A stretch of DNA of 64,000 bases from Flaccisagitta enflata (lineage: Eukaryota; Chaetognatha; Sagittoidea; Aphragmophora): the NCBI GenBank assembly GCA_965153355.1, contig OZ231128.1, positions 34,162,001 to 34,226,000 on the forward strand, given 5' to 3'. The position numbers were made by a program, and so were the translations under genes. Below, piece by piece: positions 1 through 9,979 of this stretch. The notes beneath the pieces are model-generated. The model searched no databases and was not told the DNA's origin. It was given only the letters and a program-made list of their open reading frames with translations. Positions within the stretch are counted from its first letter, which is position 1. Each line of letters starts with the position of its first letter.

Positions 1-358
1 AACTGGGTGTTGTGACATACATCGGAGAATGCTGGGCTGTGTGACATATATCGGAGAAAACTCGGTGGTGTGACATACATCGGAAAAATTGGGTGATGTG
101 ACATACATCGGAGCATTCTGGGCTCTGTGACATACATTGGAGAAAACTGGGTGGGGCGACATACATTGGAGAACTCTGGGCTGTGTGACATACATCGGAG
201 AAAACTGGGTGATGTGACATACATCGGAGAATTCTGGGCTATGTGACATACATTGGAGAAAACTGGGCGGTGTGACATACATTGGAGAATTCTGGGCTGT
301 GTGACATACATTGGAAAAAACTGGGTGGTGTGACATACATCAAAGAATTCTTGGCTGT
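1..358. repeat. 29-bp minisatellite, block A
   Basis: Tandem units of about 29 bp alternate between two versions, one containing CATCGGAGAATTCTGGGCT and the other CATCGGAGAAAACTGGGTG, each linked by GTGTGACATA. The array runs in from the window edge, so its true start is unknown. Units differ by scattered substitutions. There is no spacer diversity, so it is a minisatellite. Confidence 0.95.
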
Positions 359-771
359 GGCTATAAATAATAGGGATGTGCTGACTACGTTGCGTCTTTT
401 TATTTTGGGTTGACGTGGAATGTTTGAGGGAATGGTCTCAATCAGTGGAAAGGATTTTGATTTTAGGTTGTGGGTTGCATGAACCTTTTACAATGGGAAG
501 ATCAGATGGATGTGTGGTCCAAAACAGCACAATCATCTGGTACTCTTTCTTGTCACTGGTACTTGTAGCAAACAGGTTAGAATTATTGATTTTTTCCTGG
601 GTGGTTCCTGGTTGGATTGTTGTCTTGAATTATTTCATGATTATGTTGAGATAGACTTAGTTATTTTGAATACTAAGGATAGTTGTGATGGGTCCGGATT
701 AAACACCAGTGAGAGCTCCAAAGGCTCTCATCCTTAAGTAAAGTAGGGTTGAGTAGTAGTGTTGTCCAACT
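359..771. other. non-repetitive gap between minisatellite blocks
   Basis: About 410 bp that lack the 29-bp unit separate the two blocks of the same array. I see no supported gene here; the open frames are short and overlap one another. It may be an insertion into an originally continuous array, but no terminal repeats were found. Confidence 0.5.
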
Positions 772-1960
772 TTCATACATCGGAGAGAACTGGGTTGCGT
801 GACATACATCGGAGAATTCTGGGCTGTGTGACATATATCGGAGAAAACTAGATGGTGTGACATACATTGGAGAATTCTGGCTGTGTGACATACATTGGAG
901 AAAATAGGGTGGTGTGACATACATTGGAGAATTCTAGGCTGTGTGACATACATTGGAGAAAACTGGCTGGTGTGACATACATCAGAGAATTCTGAGTTGT
1001 GTGACATACATTGGAGAAAACTGCATTGTGTGACATAAATCGGAGAATTCTGGGTGGTGTGACATACATCGGAGAAAACTGGGTAGTGTGACATACATCG
1101 GAGAATTCCGGGCTGTATGACATACATTGGAGAAAACTGGGTGGTGTGACATACATCGGAGAATTCTGGGCTGTGTGACATACATCGAAGAATTCTGGGT
1201 TGCGTGACATACATTGGAGAAAACTGGGTGGTGTGACATACATCGGAAAAAACTGGATGGTGTGACATACATCGGTGAATTTTAGGTTGTGTGACATACA
1301 CTGAAGAAAACTGGGTTGCGTGACATACATTTTTACATAGGAAAAATCTGGGACGGACGGACATACTTCGGAGAATTCTGGGCTGTGTGACATACATCGG
1401 AGAAAACTGGGTGGCGTGACATACATCGGAGAATTCTGGGCTGTGTGACATACATCGGAGAAAACTGGGTGGTGTGACATACATCGGAGAATTCTGGGTT
1501 GCGTGACATACATTGGAGAAAACTGGGTGGTGTGACATACATCGGAAAAAACTGGATGGTGTGACATACATCGGTGAATTCTGGGTTGTGTGACATACAC
1601 TGAAGAAAACTGGGTTGCGTGACATACATTTTTACATAGGAAAAATCTGGGACGGGCGGACATACTTCGGAGAATTCTGGGCTGTGTGACATACATCGGA
1701 GAAAACTGGGTGGTGTGACATACATCGGAGAATTCTGGGCTGTGTGACATACATCGGAGAAAACTGGGTGGTGTGACATACATCGGAGAATTCTGGGTTG
1801 CGTGACATACATTGGAGAAAACTGGGTGGTGTGACATACATCGGAAAAAACTGGATGGTGTGACATACATCGGTGAATTCTGGGTTGTGTGACATACACT
1901 GGAGAAAACTGGGTTGCGTGACATACATTTTTACATAGGAAAAATCTGGGACGGACGGAC
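772..1960. repeat. 29-bp minisatellite, block B, with 299-bp higher-order repeat
   Basis: Same 29-bp unit as block A. From about 1320 a larger unit is repeated: the marker GACATACATTTTTACATAGG occurs at about 1321, 1620 and 1919, a period of 299 bp, and the intervening monomer variants are repeated in the same order. The minus strand of the monomer has few stops in any frame, which explains several long open frames; these are not considered genes. Confidence 0.93.
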
Positions 1961-1988
1961 GTACAGACGGAAAATTTCTTAATATTTA

Positions 1989-2010
1989 GTGTTCCACTAT
2001 CGTGGAACAC
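1989..2010. other. 9-bp stem, 4-base loop hairpin
   Basis: GTGTTCCAC, loop TATC, GTGGAACAC. It lies just past the end of the minisatellite and about 270 bp upstream of the first ATG of the BTB gene. Function unknown; it could be the edge of a decayed element. Confidence 0.6.
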
Positions 2011-2282
2011 AATGACATTAACAATAGCGAAAGAGGGAGCAACGGCATAACAAGTGAATCAGTGGAGAAAAAAAAAGAAAGAAGAAGAAGAAGAATGAAA
2101 TGTAAGGAAGGAGACAAGGAGAAAATTTAAAGAAAGAAAACAAAAACAACCACAACAAAATCTCATCTAAATTTTTCTTTATTGTACAAGTGACAAAAAA
2201 AAGTGAAAGCAAATTGAAAAAAAAAAAAACAAAAAACAAACAAACAAACAAAAGAACGAACAAACAAAAGATCATCGCCACG

Positions 2283-2585
2283 ATGACGACCTCACGTTCG
2301 TCAAGACGCATATCTGCCCTCAAAGATCCAATAACCTATGGCAAAACAGGGGGAGGAGGAAGAGTAGGCGTAACGACGACGGGATCCGCCGGTGACGTCG
2401 GCGGTGTTGGTGTAGGCGTTGGCATTGGCGTTGGCGTTGGCGTTAGCGTTGGCGTAGGCAGCAGTGGTGCCAACAAAAAAGAGTCGAGATTTTTGAAAAT
2501 TATTCGCGACCAAAAAATCGAAAATGAAGAAGATGAAATTCCCGTGAAATATAAACCAAAGCAACATGGAGACAAACTTGTCAAA
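2283..2585 (+). CDS. BTB-BACK (kelch-like type) protein gene, putative exon 1
   Basis: Begins at ATG 2283 in the context ACGATGA and runs 101 codons in phase 0 to a donor TCAAA|GTAAGA. The product is low-complexity: a Ser/Arg-rich start, then an uninterrupted Val-Gly dipeptide run encoded by a degenerate GGCGTT repeat (about residues 40-60), then a basic/acidic tail ending DKLVK. No domain is recognised in this exon. It is assigned to the BTB gene because it ends in phase 0, exactly as exon 2 begins, and lies only 550 bp upstream in the same orientation. This linkage is inference and a transcript could place the start elsewhere. A mobile element starts 22 bp past the donor. Confidence 0.6.
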
Positions 2586-2607
2586 GTAAGATTAAGATGT
2601 GGGTGGC

Positions 2608-2785
2608 TTTTTAGTCGCGGAAAAGCGACTCTACACCTTGGTCCGTCGGTCGGTCGGTCGGTCTGTCGGTCGGTCGGTCTGTCGGTCGGTCGGTCGGTCA
2701 CATTTTTGAATTACGAGCGGTTTTCCCACTACTGCTCCTGCCCAACCGTCCGCGACTGGATTGCCGTGTTTCCGGCCTTGTTTTT
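2608..2785 (+). mobile_element. H element (short subfamily)
   Basis: Starts TTTTTAGTCGCG with hairpin GTCGCGGAAAAGCGAC, then a GTCG/GTCT tetranucleotide tract, then CTGCTCCTGCCCAACCGTCC, and ends CCGGCCTTG in a T run. Nearly the same body occurs at 7359, 14048 and 42816. It sits in the first intron of the BTB gene. Confidence 0.85.
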
Positions 2786-2791
2786 TTTTCG

Positions 2792-2795
<4 letters not shown>

Positions 2796-2845
<50 letters not shown>
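2796..2845. repeat. (GA)n microsatellite
   Basis: About 25 GA units directly after the H element's T run. Confidence 0.95.
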
Positions 2846-2851
<6 letters not shown>

Positions 2852-2922
2852 ATTTGCTCTCATCACTGATTTTGCGGCGACGATGCCGTGGCATTGAGGA
2901 ATTGATGATGATATCGGTGAGA

Positions 2923-2926
<4 letters not shown>

Positions 2927-2953
<27 letters not shown>

Positions 2954-3056
2954 CGGTGGCGGTGGCGGTGGCGGTGGCGGCGGCGGCGGCGGCGGTGGTG
3001 GTGGTGGTGGTGGTGGTGGCGGCGGCGGCGGCGGCGGTGGTGGTGGTGGTGGTGGT
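2927..3056. repeat. GGT/GGC trinucleotide and hexanucleotide tract
   Basis: Alternating GGTGGC hexamers followed by pure GGC and GGT runs, 130 bp, ending 84 bp upstream of exon 2. All frames are open and low-complexity; not considered coding. Confidence 0.9.
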
Positions 3057-3139
3057 GAAATTTATGGCAATGATGACGAAAAAAGACAACAATGCCAATT
3101 TTGCAAACCTGTATATATCGACTCTCCTTCCTCACTAAG

Positions 3140-3295
3140 GCATGGCAAGAGTTTTGGCGTGAGGGAATCTTGTGCGACGTGAGTCTTCGATGCGGCGACG
3201 TGCGAATTTCAGCGCATCGAGGAGTTCTTGCAGCAAACAGTCCCGTCTTCAAAGCCATGTTCACGTCGCAATTAGATGAAACCAACAAAGAGGAG
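3140..3295 (+). CDS. BTB-BACK protein gene, exon 2 (first half of BTB/POZ domain)
   Basis: Fifty-two codons, phase 0 at both ends. Acceptor is a pyrimidine-rich CTCTCCTTCCTCACTAAG|GC; donor is GAGGAG|GTGAGG. The product reads AWQEFWREGILCDVSLRCGD, then RISAHRGVLAANSPVFKAMF, with the hallmarks of kelch-like BTB domains: the CDV strand, the conserved AHR.VLAA.SP.F.AMF core and a following acidic segment. In this family the BTB domain mediates dimerisation and binding to cullin-3, so the product is probably a substrate adaptor for ubiquitin ligation in the cytosol; that is family knowledge, not shown here. The end of this exon plus its donor has been copied several times downstream. Confidence 0.9.
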
Positions 3296-3830
3296 GTGAG
3301 GGCATTTAGTCGCCTTGTCTTAAAAGTCCTGTTAATGTAGCAATAAAAAAAAACAGTAAAGAGAAGGTGAGGGCATTTAGTCGCATTGTCTTAAAAGCCC
3401 TTTTCATGTCGCAATAAGGAAAAACTGATAAAGAGAAGGTGAGGGCATTTAGAAGCCTTGTGTTCAAAGCCCTGTTCACGTGGCAATTAGAAGAAACCAA
3501 TGAAAAGAAGGTGAGGGCATTTAGTATCCTACATTCTTATCTTCAAGGCCATTTTCATGTCTCAAGATTTTCAAGATTAGATTCAAGATTAAGCAACAGT
3601 CATAGTCCCGCCCTCAAAGCAATGCTCATGTCTCAATCTAGAAAAGTTACTCGGGAAGAAGTAAGCTACAACCCAAACCCCCATCTTGCATCTTCAAAGC
3701 CCTAAATCCCTTAATAAGAAGAAGCCACCCCCAAAATGGTAAGCAAATAACTATCGTTGAAGCCATGTGCATGTCTCAATGAGAGGAAGCTACGCGAGAA
3801 AACCGAGAAGAGGTAGTGGGGTGAGAGTAG
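3296..3830 (+). repeat. tandem decayed copies of exon 2 3' end and splice donor
   Basis: The exon 2 tail (CTTCAAAGCCATGTTCACGT through AAAGAGGAG) and its GTGAGGGCATTTAG donor are repeated with about 72-bp spacing. GTGAGG occurs at 3296, 3367, 3439 and 3511. Further diverged copies start near 3540, 3612 (followed by GTAAGC at 3661), 3693 and 3755. Copies carry stops, so they are not extra exons, but each retains a plausible 5' splice site. Confidence 0.85.
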
Positions 3831-3831
3831 T

Positions 3832-4680
3832 GCAGCAGACTACAAAGGGCCGATTAGGACTCGCAATAGTTAACTTTAACTAGCTAGTTAACTAGTTAAA
3901 ATTCTAAAAAACCCTATAGTTAACTAGTAGAAATTAACTACTTAAAACAGTTAAAGATTTCTGTGGAAATTTGGGGAAAAATCACTTATTTTCCCCTCAA
4001 ATGACATGATTTTTGTTAAATTTTTTTGGTCACAAAGAAAAATGTGGACAATTGTAACACACAAACATAGAAACTCAAAGATTTCTTGCCACAAACAATA
4101 GAACAAATATTAAAGTATTGATTTCTGCAAGAATTGTATCAAAAAAGTTACGGTTTTGCTAAAGTCTTGCTTTTTATTAGGGAAAAATTTTAACTATTTT
4201 AGCTAGTTAACTAGGTGTAAATTGTAGTTAGTTAACTGTTAACTAGTTAATTTGAAAACCTTAACTATTGCGAGACCTAGGGCCGATATCCTGTAGGACA
4301 CATGGTGGATTTGCGTATGTCCAGACAGTAGGGAGAGGGCTAATTTTATTCTTCAGATGACTGCTTTTAGGTTCCAGAGGCCTGATTCCAGGCCTAAGTG
4401 GTCTGAATTGGGGCTCTAGGCGTAAGAGGGCTGATCTCAGGATTGAAGAGCTGATTTCAGGCTTGTGAGAGCTAACTAAAGGCCTTAGAGGGCTGATCTC
4501 AGGAATTCTAAGGTTGATTTCAGGGCTGATTTTAGGACTGACATGACATCAGGCTTCAGGGGCAGATTTGAGGCTCCACAGGCAAGATTTAAAGCATCAG
4601 TAGGGGGGGACGAATGAATACATAAGGAAATTCCTTTCTGTTTTCTACAGGTTATCAGTCCCCTGGGACCGCTCTTAAAA
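3832..4680. mobile_element. F fold-back element, degenerate, interrupted by a hAT MITE
   Basis: Left arm GCAGCAGACTACAAAGGGCC, broken at GGGCCGAT by the hAT element, then resumes as CCTGTAGGACACATGG. The interior (about 4330-4600) is a 21-bp array of GGCTGATTTCAGGCCT type. The right arm is a decayed copy of the family end: GGGGGGGACGAATG, then TTTCTACAGG, then GGGACCGCTC. This is the oldest-looking F copy in the window. Confidence 0.65.
3855..4279. mobile_element. hAT-type MITE (family C), 425 bp
   Basis: Terminal inverted repeats TAGGACTCGCAATAGTTAA and, read inward from the right end, TAGGTCTCGCAATAGTTAA. It is flanked on both sides by GGGCCGAT (3847-3854 and 4280-4287), a perfect 8-bp target duplication as expected for hAT transposition. 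The interior is AT-rich with many TTAACTAG motifs and no transposase, so it is non-autonomous. Confidence 0.9.
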
Positions 4681-4970
4681 AAAAAGCGACATACCTTCAT
4701 AGAACAATTGCCAGAAAGAAACAGTCAGCGATAGTCATAGAGGCCATGATCATGTGTATCCGATAATCCTGTCGTGCGAGTATAGAAGTGCAATCCTACT
4801 GTATGGCCAGCCAAAGTAGCTCTTTCAACAGCCATGATTTTGTCACTGTAATTCTTCTGTTATTCTTTGGTCTAGCGAAAAGTTTAAAAAAAAAAGAAAA
4901 AAAAAAAGAACATCGTCGTTTCGGATGCGAATGAATTTGAAATTATTCGGTCGTTGACTTCGCAATTCAG

Positions 4971-5135
4971 GTTGATCTCAGCGAGGGCGTCGACGAAGCT
5001 TCTTTGCAATCGCTCGTCAACTTCATGTACAGCGGAGAACTGCTCGTCTCCGAATCCGTCGTCCAAGATCTCATGCTTTCCTCCTCGTTTTTGGGTATGG
5101 ACCACGTGCTCGACTTCTGCGCCGACTTTCTCAAG
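4971..5135 (+). CDS. BTB-BACK protein gene, exon 3 (second half of BTB domain)
   Basis: Fifty-five codons in phase 0. Acceptor TTCGCAATTCAG|GT, donor CTCAAG|GTTCGT. The product contains SLQSLVNFMYSGELLVSE and VVQDLMLSSSFLGMDHVLDF, ending CADFLK. These match the C-terminal BTB pattern (..L..FMY.G...V....V..LL..A..L.M......C..FL) of kelch-like proteins and join exon 2 without a phase change. The donor is weak (GTTCGT) and an H element begins 9 bp inside the intron, so the insertion is close enough to affect splice-site recognition. Confidence 0.9.
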
Positions 5136-5144
5136 GTTCGTCTC

Positions 5145-5306
5145 TTTTTAGTTGCGGACACGCAACTCTATAAGAGGCTTTGTCTGTCCGTCCGTCCGTC
5201 CGTCCGTCCGTCCGTCCGGGGTCATCGAGTTAAAAAGTGGGAAAACGGGCATTTCCGCCCCTGCCCACCCGTCTGCAGCTGGTATTGGCCGTGTGTCCGG
5301 CCTTGT
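5145..5306 (+). mobile_element. H element (GTTGCG subfamily)
   Basis: Starts TTTTTAGTTGCGGACACGCA with hairpin arms GTTGCG and CGCAAC, a CCGT tract, then CCCCTGCCCACCCGTC, ending CCGGCCTTGT. It belongs to the same subfamily as 40307, 47152 and 62590. Position is 9 bp downstream of exon 3. Confidence 0.85.
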
Positions 5307-5404
5307 ATGTTTAAGGACGCTTGCATTAAAACTGAAATATCCATTCATTTCTTTTCTCAAAACAATTGTTGGGTGAATGTGTCTTGGAAAGTTTTTTGAG
5401 GGAA

Positions 5405-5508
5405 TAGATGAATGAATAAATGAATGAATGAATGAATGAATGAATGAATGAATGAATGAATGAATGAATGAATGAATGAATGAATAAATAAATAGATAAA
5501 TAAAAAAA

Positions 5509-5551
<43 letters not shown>

Positions 5552-5735
5552 ATGAATAAATTAATAGATAGATAAGTAAATAATAAATGAATAAAAAAAA
5601 TAATGAATAAATAAATAAATGAATAAATAGATAAATGAATACATAAATAAGTAAAATAAATGAATGAATGAATGAATGAATGAATGAATGAATGAATGAA
5701 TGAATGAATTAATGAATGAATGAATGAATGAATGT
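5405..5735. repeat. TGAA/TAAA tetranucleotide block
   Basis: GAAT units, then AAAT units with interruptions, then GAAT units again, 330 bp in all. No gene content. Confidence 0.95.
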
Positions 5736-5822
5736 CAAAATTTGTAAGTGGTGACTAGCGAAGAAAATAGGAATTTGCTGTGGAGACAGAACGGTAAGAA
5801 AAGAAAGACGAAAATATGTGTG

Positions 5823-5824
<2 letters not shown>

Positions 5825-5873
<49 letters not shown>
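5825..5873. repeat. (GA)n microsatellite
   Basis: About 24 uninterrupted AG units. Confidence 0.95.
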
Positions 5874-5878
<5 letters not shown>

Positions 5879-6052
5879 GGTTTACGAATAAAAATCATCC
5901 CCCGCATTATCGCGAAGAAATATGGGCAGGTGATCACCTGATAATTTCTCAGGAGGTCAAGAGCTATTGACCCTCTGACGTAAAAAGTTGTTACTATGAC
6001 AGTTGATGATTTTTTTCCCGTCATGCGCACGAGATTGTGACATCCAAACAAT

Positions 6053-6317
6053 GGGCGTGTTTCTAGTGAAGATGAAAAACGTCTGTTCCTGTGAAACACG
6101 TTTACAGCGTGAACACATATCAAAACATTGTACTGTACCACGAGGGAGTGAGCGAAGTGGGTGAGCAAGACCGTGAACAGAGCGAGCGAGCGAAGCGAGC
6201 GCAGTAAAGCAGAGCGCTGCAGAGCGAATGAGCGGAGTGAGCAGTGCGAGCGAAAGAACGAAGCGAGCGACCGAGTGGCCCGTTAAAAACGCGGTTGTCA
6301 CGAGTAGAAACAGGCCC
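6053..6317. mobile_element. G element, copy 1 (inverted-repeat MITE)
   Basis: Ends GGGCGTGTTTCTAGTGAAGA and, read inward from the right, GGGCCTGTTTCTACTCGTGA. The interior is rich in GAGCGAAGCGAGC-like motifs. A related copy lies at 53898-54117. No clear target duplication was seen. Confidence 0.65.
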
Positions 6318-7147
6318 TATGTTGATTCTGGCAGTTCTTTGGTGCGTCCATCCGTCTGTTCCTCATCATGCCAAGCCGCTGTCCCAGTTCAGTTGTCACT
6401 ACTTTTTGCCCTCCAATTTCTCTTTTGGTGCGTTTGTATGACCAGTGTGATAAAAATCAAAGAGTGGATTTGGCTCCTGAGTTGAAAATCTCTCCCTCTT
6501 ATGTTTTGACGTCACTTATGCCGTCTCACTTTTCCGCCTTTCCTGGCAGCGGCCGGGATGAGCAAAAATTTCCGTAGATTTATCCGTCCAGAAGTATTTC
6601 CTCTCTTGGCGGGAATTTTAGGTTGTGAGGCCAGGATTTTGGGATTTAAGGTTGAGATGCGGCTCTCATAGGTTTTGACTTTTGTCTACGGTTCAAGGCT
6701 AGATGGTAAGAATTTGAGGTTTAATTTCTTTCTATTCAATACTGCAACGTATGAGCCTTTTTTGGCACTGATCAGTGACAACGCCTCTCTAGAGGTTGAA
6801 TAAAGAAATCTTAAAGAACACGGCAAAAAATATGAATGAGTGACCATGTGCGATTCAAAACTGCTGCCAACGGACCGACCGACCCTGCGCGTGTGTAGGC
6901 GACCAAACATGATACTTCACAAGTCTCTCCTCCTTCTGACATTCAGGCTTCCTTCAAATGTTTTTGTCAAAAAATCCCATTACTGTGTATTGACGACATG
7001 CATCCATAGATCATTGAAATCCATGTGTACATCCATTAGTCGTTCATTGCTTCTTTCCTCGCTGTTTACACAAGGGACTCTGAAAAGAATGGCCTTGAAG
7101 CTCAAATGCTAAATCGGAGGCACAACCATTTTGGGAGTGAGAAAAAA

Positions 7148-7149
<2 letters not shown>

Positions 7150-7198
<49 letters not shown>
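7150..7198. repeat. (GA)n microsatellite
   Basis: About 23 GA units. Confidence 0.95.
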
Positions 7199-7199
<1 letters not shown>

Positions 7200-7358
7200 A
7201 AGGCGCTGGAGATGCTAAAAATAAAAATAGAAATAAAGGACCTTGAATTCAGTACAGAAAACGAAGATATGAAAGGGGCTTGTGTTGGGTTGAACGGACA
7301 TTAAATTGAATATCTTTGATTTTAAATCATCTTGGAAAACGTTCTAGGAACATGCAAA

Positions 7359-7513
7359 TTTTTAGTCGTGGACACGCGACTATACACCTTGCTGCGTCGG
7401 TCGGTAGGTCGATAAGTCGGTCCGTAACAATTCTTTTTTAATTCCGAGCGGTTTTCGCATTACTGCTCCTGCCCAATTGTCCGCGACTGGATTGCTGTGT
7501 ATCCGGCCTTGTT
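7359..7513 (+). mobile_element. H element (short subfamily)
   Basis: TTTTTAGTCGTGGACACGCG start, GTCG/GTAG tract, GCGGTTTTCGCATTACTGCT body, GTGTATCCGGCCTTG end. Very similar to the copies at 2608, 14048 and 42816. Confidence 0.85.
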
Positions 7514-7534
7514 GCGAAAGGGATTTGCTTTCTT

Positions 7535-7757
7535 TTTTTTTAGTAGAAATGAGGATAATGCTAAAAAAGTATTGGACATGCCATGGAACAAGGACGCAGA
7601 CAAGTCCAACATAGTGAGTTTTCGTGAGGGCGGTGCTCATCTTAGACGCCGGACCGAAAAATACAATTCGACTTCCCCCTGGCCGTTTAAGACCGACGCG
7701 ACGCCAGGCCAAGACCGACAGAGAATGCTCATTAGGCTCACCCGGTGGTCGGCTTGA
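7535..7757 (+). pseudogene. possible LTR retrotransposon (BEL/Pao-like) pol fragment
   Basis: An open stretch encodes KKVLDMPWNKDADKSNIVSF followed by an Arg-rich segment ending at TGA. The KVLG.PWN..TD pattern is found between the reverse transcriptase and RNase H of BEL/Pao polyproteins, which is my reason for the call. Only about 75 residues remain and no other retroelement motifs flank it. An H element lies immediately upstream. The match is from memory of a short motif, so confidence is low. Confidence 0.3.
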
Positions 7758-7829
7758 CAAAAACATATCGGATAAATGAACTGTCCTGCTGCATGACGGA
7801 CTGAGAGACGAACGTGATTTCAACCGATT

Positions 7830-8154
7830 TCAACCGATTTCAACCGATTTTCCTCCAATATGCATCGTCTGTGTTACTTTGCCATTCATTTCATCCTCAG
7901 TCGTCTACCGACTAATTGATAAGTGTTAAATGAGTTGGATTTATTTTATCACTATTGGTTCTAAAAGTTTTAAGTCTTAACTGTGAATCATGGCTTGGAT
8001 CGGAAAGCAAGAGATAAGAAAGAAAGAGAGAGAACGCAAATCTGATAAGTGGACGTGTATTTTTTTCAATCCACCCATTAGTCTGTCTGTCTGTTTAAGT
8101 GTGTCGATTAATACGTATGCATGAGAATGTGAAAAAAAGCTGGCATGCCATTAA
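7830..8154. other. no supported gene
   Basis: A short CAACCGATTT triplication ends here (7817-7850). The rest is unassigned intronic-type sequence. Confidence 0.5.
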
Positions 8155-8535
8155 CAGGCCTGATTTTAGTGATTTTTTGGACTGAGCCAGTCGGGCTCGC
8201 TCCCCACAATTTGACAGAGCCCGAGAGGAAAACCTTGAGCCCGGTAAAAATACTATACCAAACTTAATGATCATTTTAACCTAGATTTGTAATAGCAGCT
8301 ACTGATTATATGATATAAAGATAAACAACCACTATTGAAATGATTCAGTGAGTGAATAAATCGAAAAATGAGTCAAAACTTGATGATTTTTCAAATATTT
8401 CACTCAATCAGCTAGAGCGCTTTGAATCCATCCCAATGAGAGAGAGCCTACCGGGCTCAGAGCTTGCAAAATATGAGAGCCCGAGAGCAAAATAGAGAGC
8501 ATCGGGCTCGCGGGCTCGCTCTAAAATCAGGCCTG
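8155..8535. mobile_element. hAT-type MITE (family A), copy 1, 381 bp
   Basis: Starts CAGGCCTGATTTTAG and ends with its inverse CTAAAATCAGGCCTG. Flanks are GCCATTAA on both sides (8147-8154 and 8536-8543), a perfect 8-bp target duplication. The subterminal sequence is rich in GAGCCCG/CGGGCTC motifs. A second full copy in the opposite orientation is at 31001-31391. Confidence 0.93.
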
Positions 8536-8660
8536 GCCATTAATTTGCTTGATTTCCATTTATAAGTCAAACCTGGTCTCAGTGACGACGGTGCGTCTCT
8601 GTTTCTGTTCATTCTGCCCTGTAAACCGGGCCTTCGTAAGAGTTTTTTTTTTTTTAAAGT

Positions 8661-9338
8661 TTTTGGGCAGCGGCCCCGAAGGGGACGAAGTCCTGTAGAA
8701 CACAGGGGGACTTTCGTTCGTCCGTCCGTCCGTCCGTTCGTCCGTTTGTCCGTTCGTCCCCCCCTCCCATCAGGCCCCTCAGACCCCACATCCAGCCTCT
8801 CAGGTCTCAAATCTGGCCTCTCAGGCCTCAAATCCGGCCTCTCAGGCCTCTAATCAAGCCTCTCAGGCCTCAAATTCGGCCTCTCAGGCCTCAAATCAGG
8901 CCTCTCAGGCCTCAAAGATGGCCCCTCAGGCCTTAAATCCGGCCCCTCAGGCCTCAAATCTGGTCCCTCAGGCCTCAAATCCAGCCCCTCAGGCCTCAAA
9001 TCTGGTCTCTCAGGTCTCAAATACGGCCTGTGAAGCCTTACACCTGGCCTCTCAGGCCTCAAATTAGCCCTCTCAGGCCTCAAAGTAGCCCTCTCAGGCC
9101 ACAAATTAGCCCTCTCAGGCCTCAAATTAGGGCTCACAGGCCTCAAAGTAGCGCTTCAAATCAGACCTATAGCATCTCATCAATGTTGTCAGGCAGGACG
9201 AACGAAAGTCCCCCTGTGTTCTACAGGACTTCGTCCCCTTCGGGGCCGCTGCCCTGCTCCCCTCACACAAATTCACAATCATGCAAAGCTGGGCAACGGG
9301 TATCGCTGACCACATATTGCCCTTGGGCGACCTGTTGT
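8661..9338. mobile_element. F fold-back element, copy 1
   Basis: Left arm GGGCAGCGGCCCCGAAGGGG, CCTGTAGAACACAGGGGGAC, then a CGTC/CGTT tract and CCCCCC. The right arm is the inverse, ending GGGGCCGCTGCCCTGC, followed by the shared tail CGGGTATCGCTGACCACATA. The interior (about 8775-9150) is about 18 copies of a 21-bp unit of CTCTCAGGCCTCAAATCTGG type. The 21-bp period makes spurious heptapeptide open frames on both strands. Confidence 0.85.
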
Positions 9339-9402
9339 TTATGTTTTTTTCTATTTGCTTCGAGAAATGACTGTCCGGCTGTCTGTCGCTCGGTCTGTCT
9401 CC

Positions 9403-9491
<89 letters not shown>
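9403..9491. repeat. (CT)n microsatellite
   Basis: About 44 CT units. Confidence 0.95.
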
Positions 9492-9495
<4 letters not shown>

Positions 9496-9660
9496 ATGGA
9501 GCTGTTGACTTCAGTTATTCATGGCCCTCGCTCGTTTGCCGTCCTCTAAGGAAAACTTTCTTGACATCTCTTTTCAAATGTATAAATTTCTCGATCTATT
9601 CAACCTCTCCATCTTCCCTCCTTTCTCAGCTCTGCCAGTCTTTGCCACCGAGTGTTAGTG

Positions 9661-9717
<57 letters not shown>

Positions 9718-9721
9718 GCGT

Positions 9722-9762
<41 letters not shown>

Positions 9763-9770
9763 TGTGTGCG
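9661..9770. repeat. (TG)n microsatellite with CG interruptions
   Basis: TG units interrupted by TGCG variants, 110 bp, then a short TGTC tract. Confidence 0.95.
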
Positions 9771-9944
9771 TTTGTGTTTTCCTGTCTTTTTGTCTGTCTG
9801 CCTGTCTGTCTGTCTATCTGCCTGTTTTTCTGTCTGCTGGACTCTGTGTCCTGGCGTGCCTGTCTATCCTCCATAGTATTTCCACTTTATTTTTCTTCTT
9901 TCTATTTTTCCTTCCTTTTTCTTTTTCTACTTCTTCTTTTTCCA

Positions 9945-9947
9945 TCT

Positions 9948-9979
<32 letters not shown>

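Noticed and set aside
1-1960. CRISPR-like regular 29-bp repeats
   Set aside because: Repeats are contiguous with no unique spacers, and the setting is eukaryotic.
699-2010. Long minus-strand open frames of 225-358 codons
   Set aside because: They are translations of the 29-bp minisatellite, open in all three minus frames because the monomer lacks stops there.
8850-9146. Heptapeptide-repeat protein (LRPERPD type), also LRGQISG at 48258-48476
   Set aside because: Products of the 21-bp arrays inside F elements; a 21-bp period keeps frames open by arithmetic.
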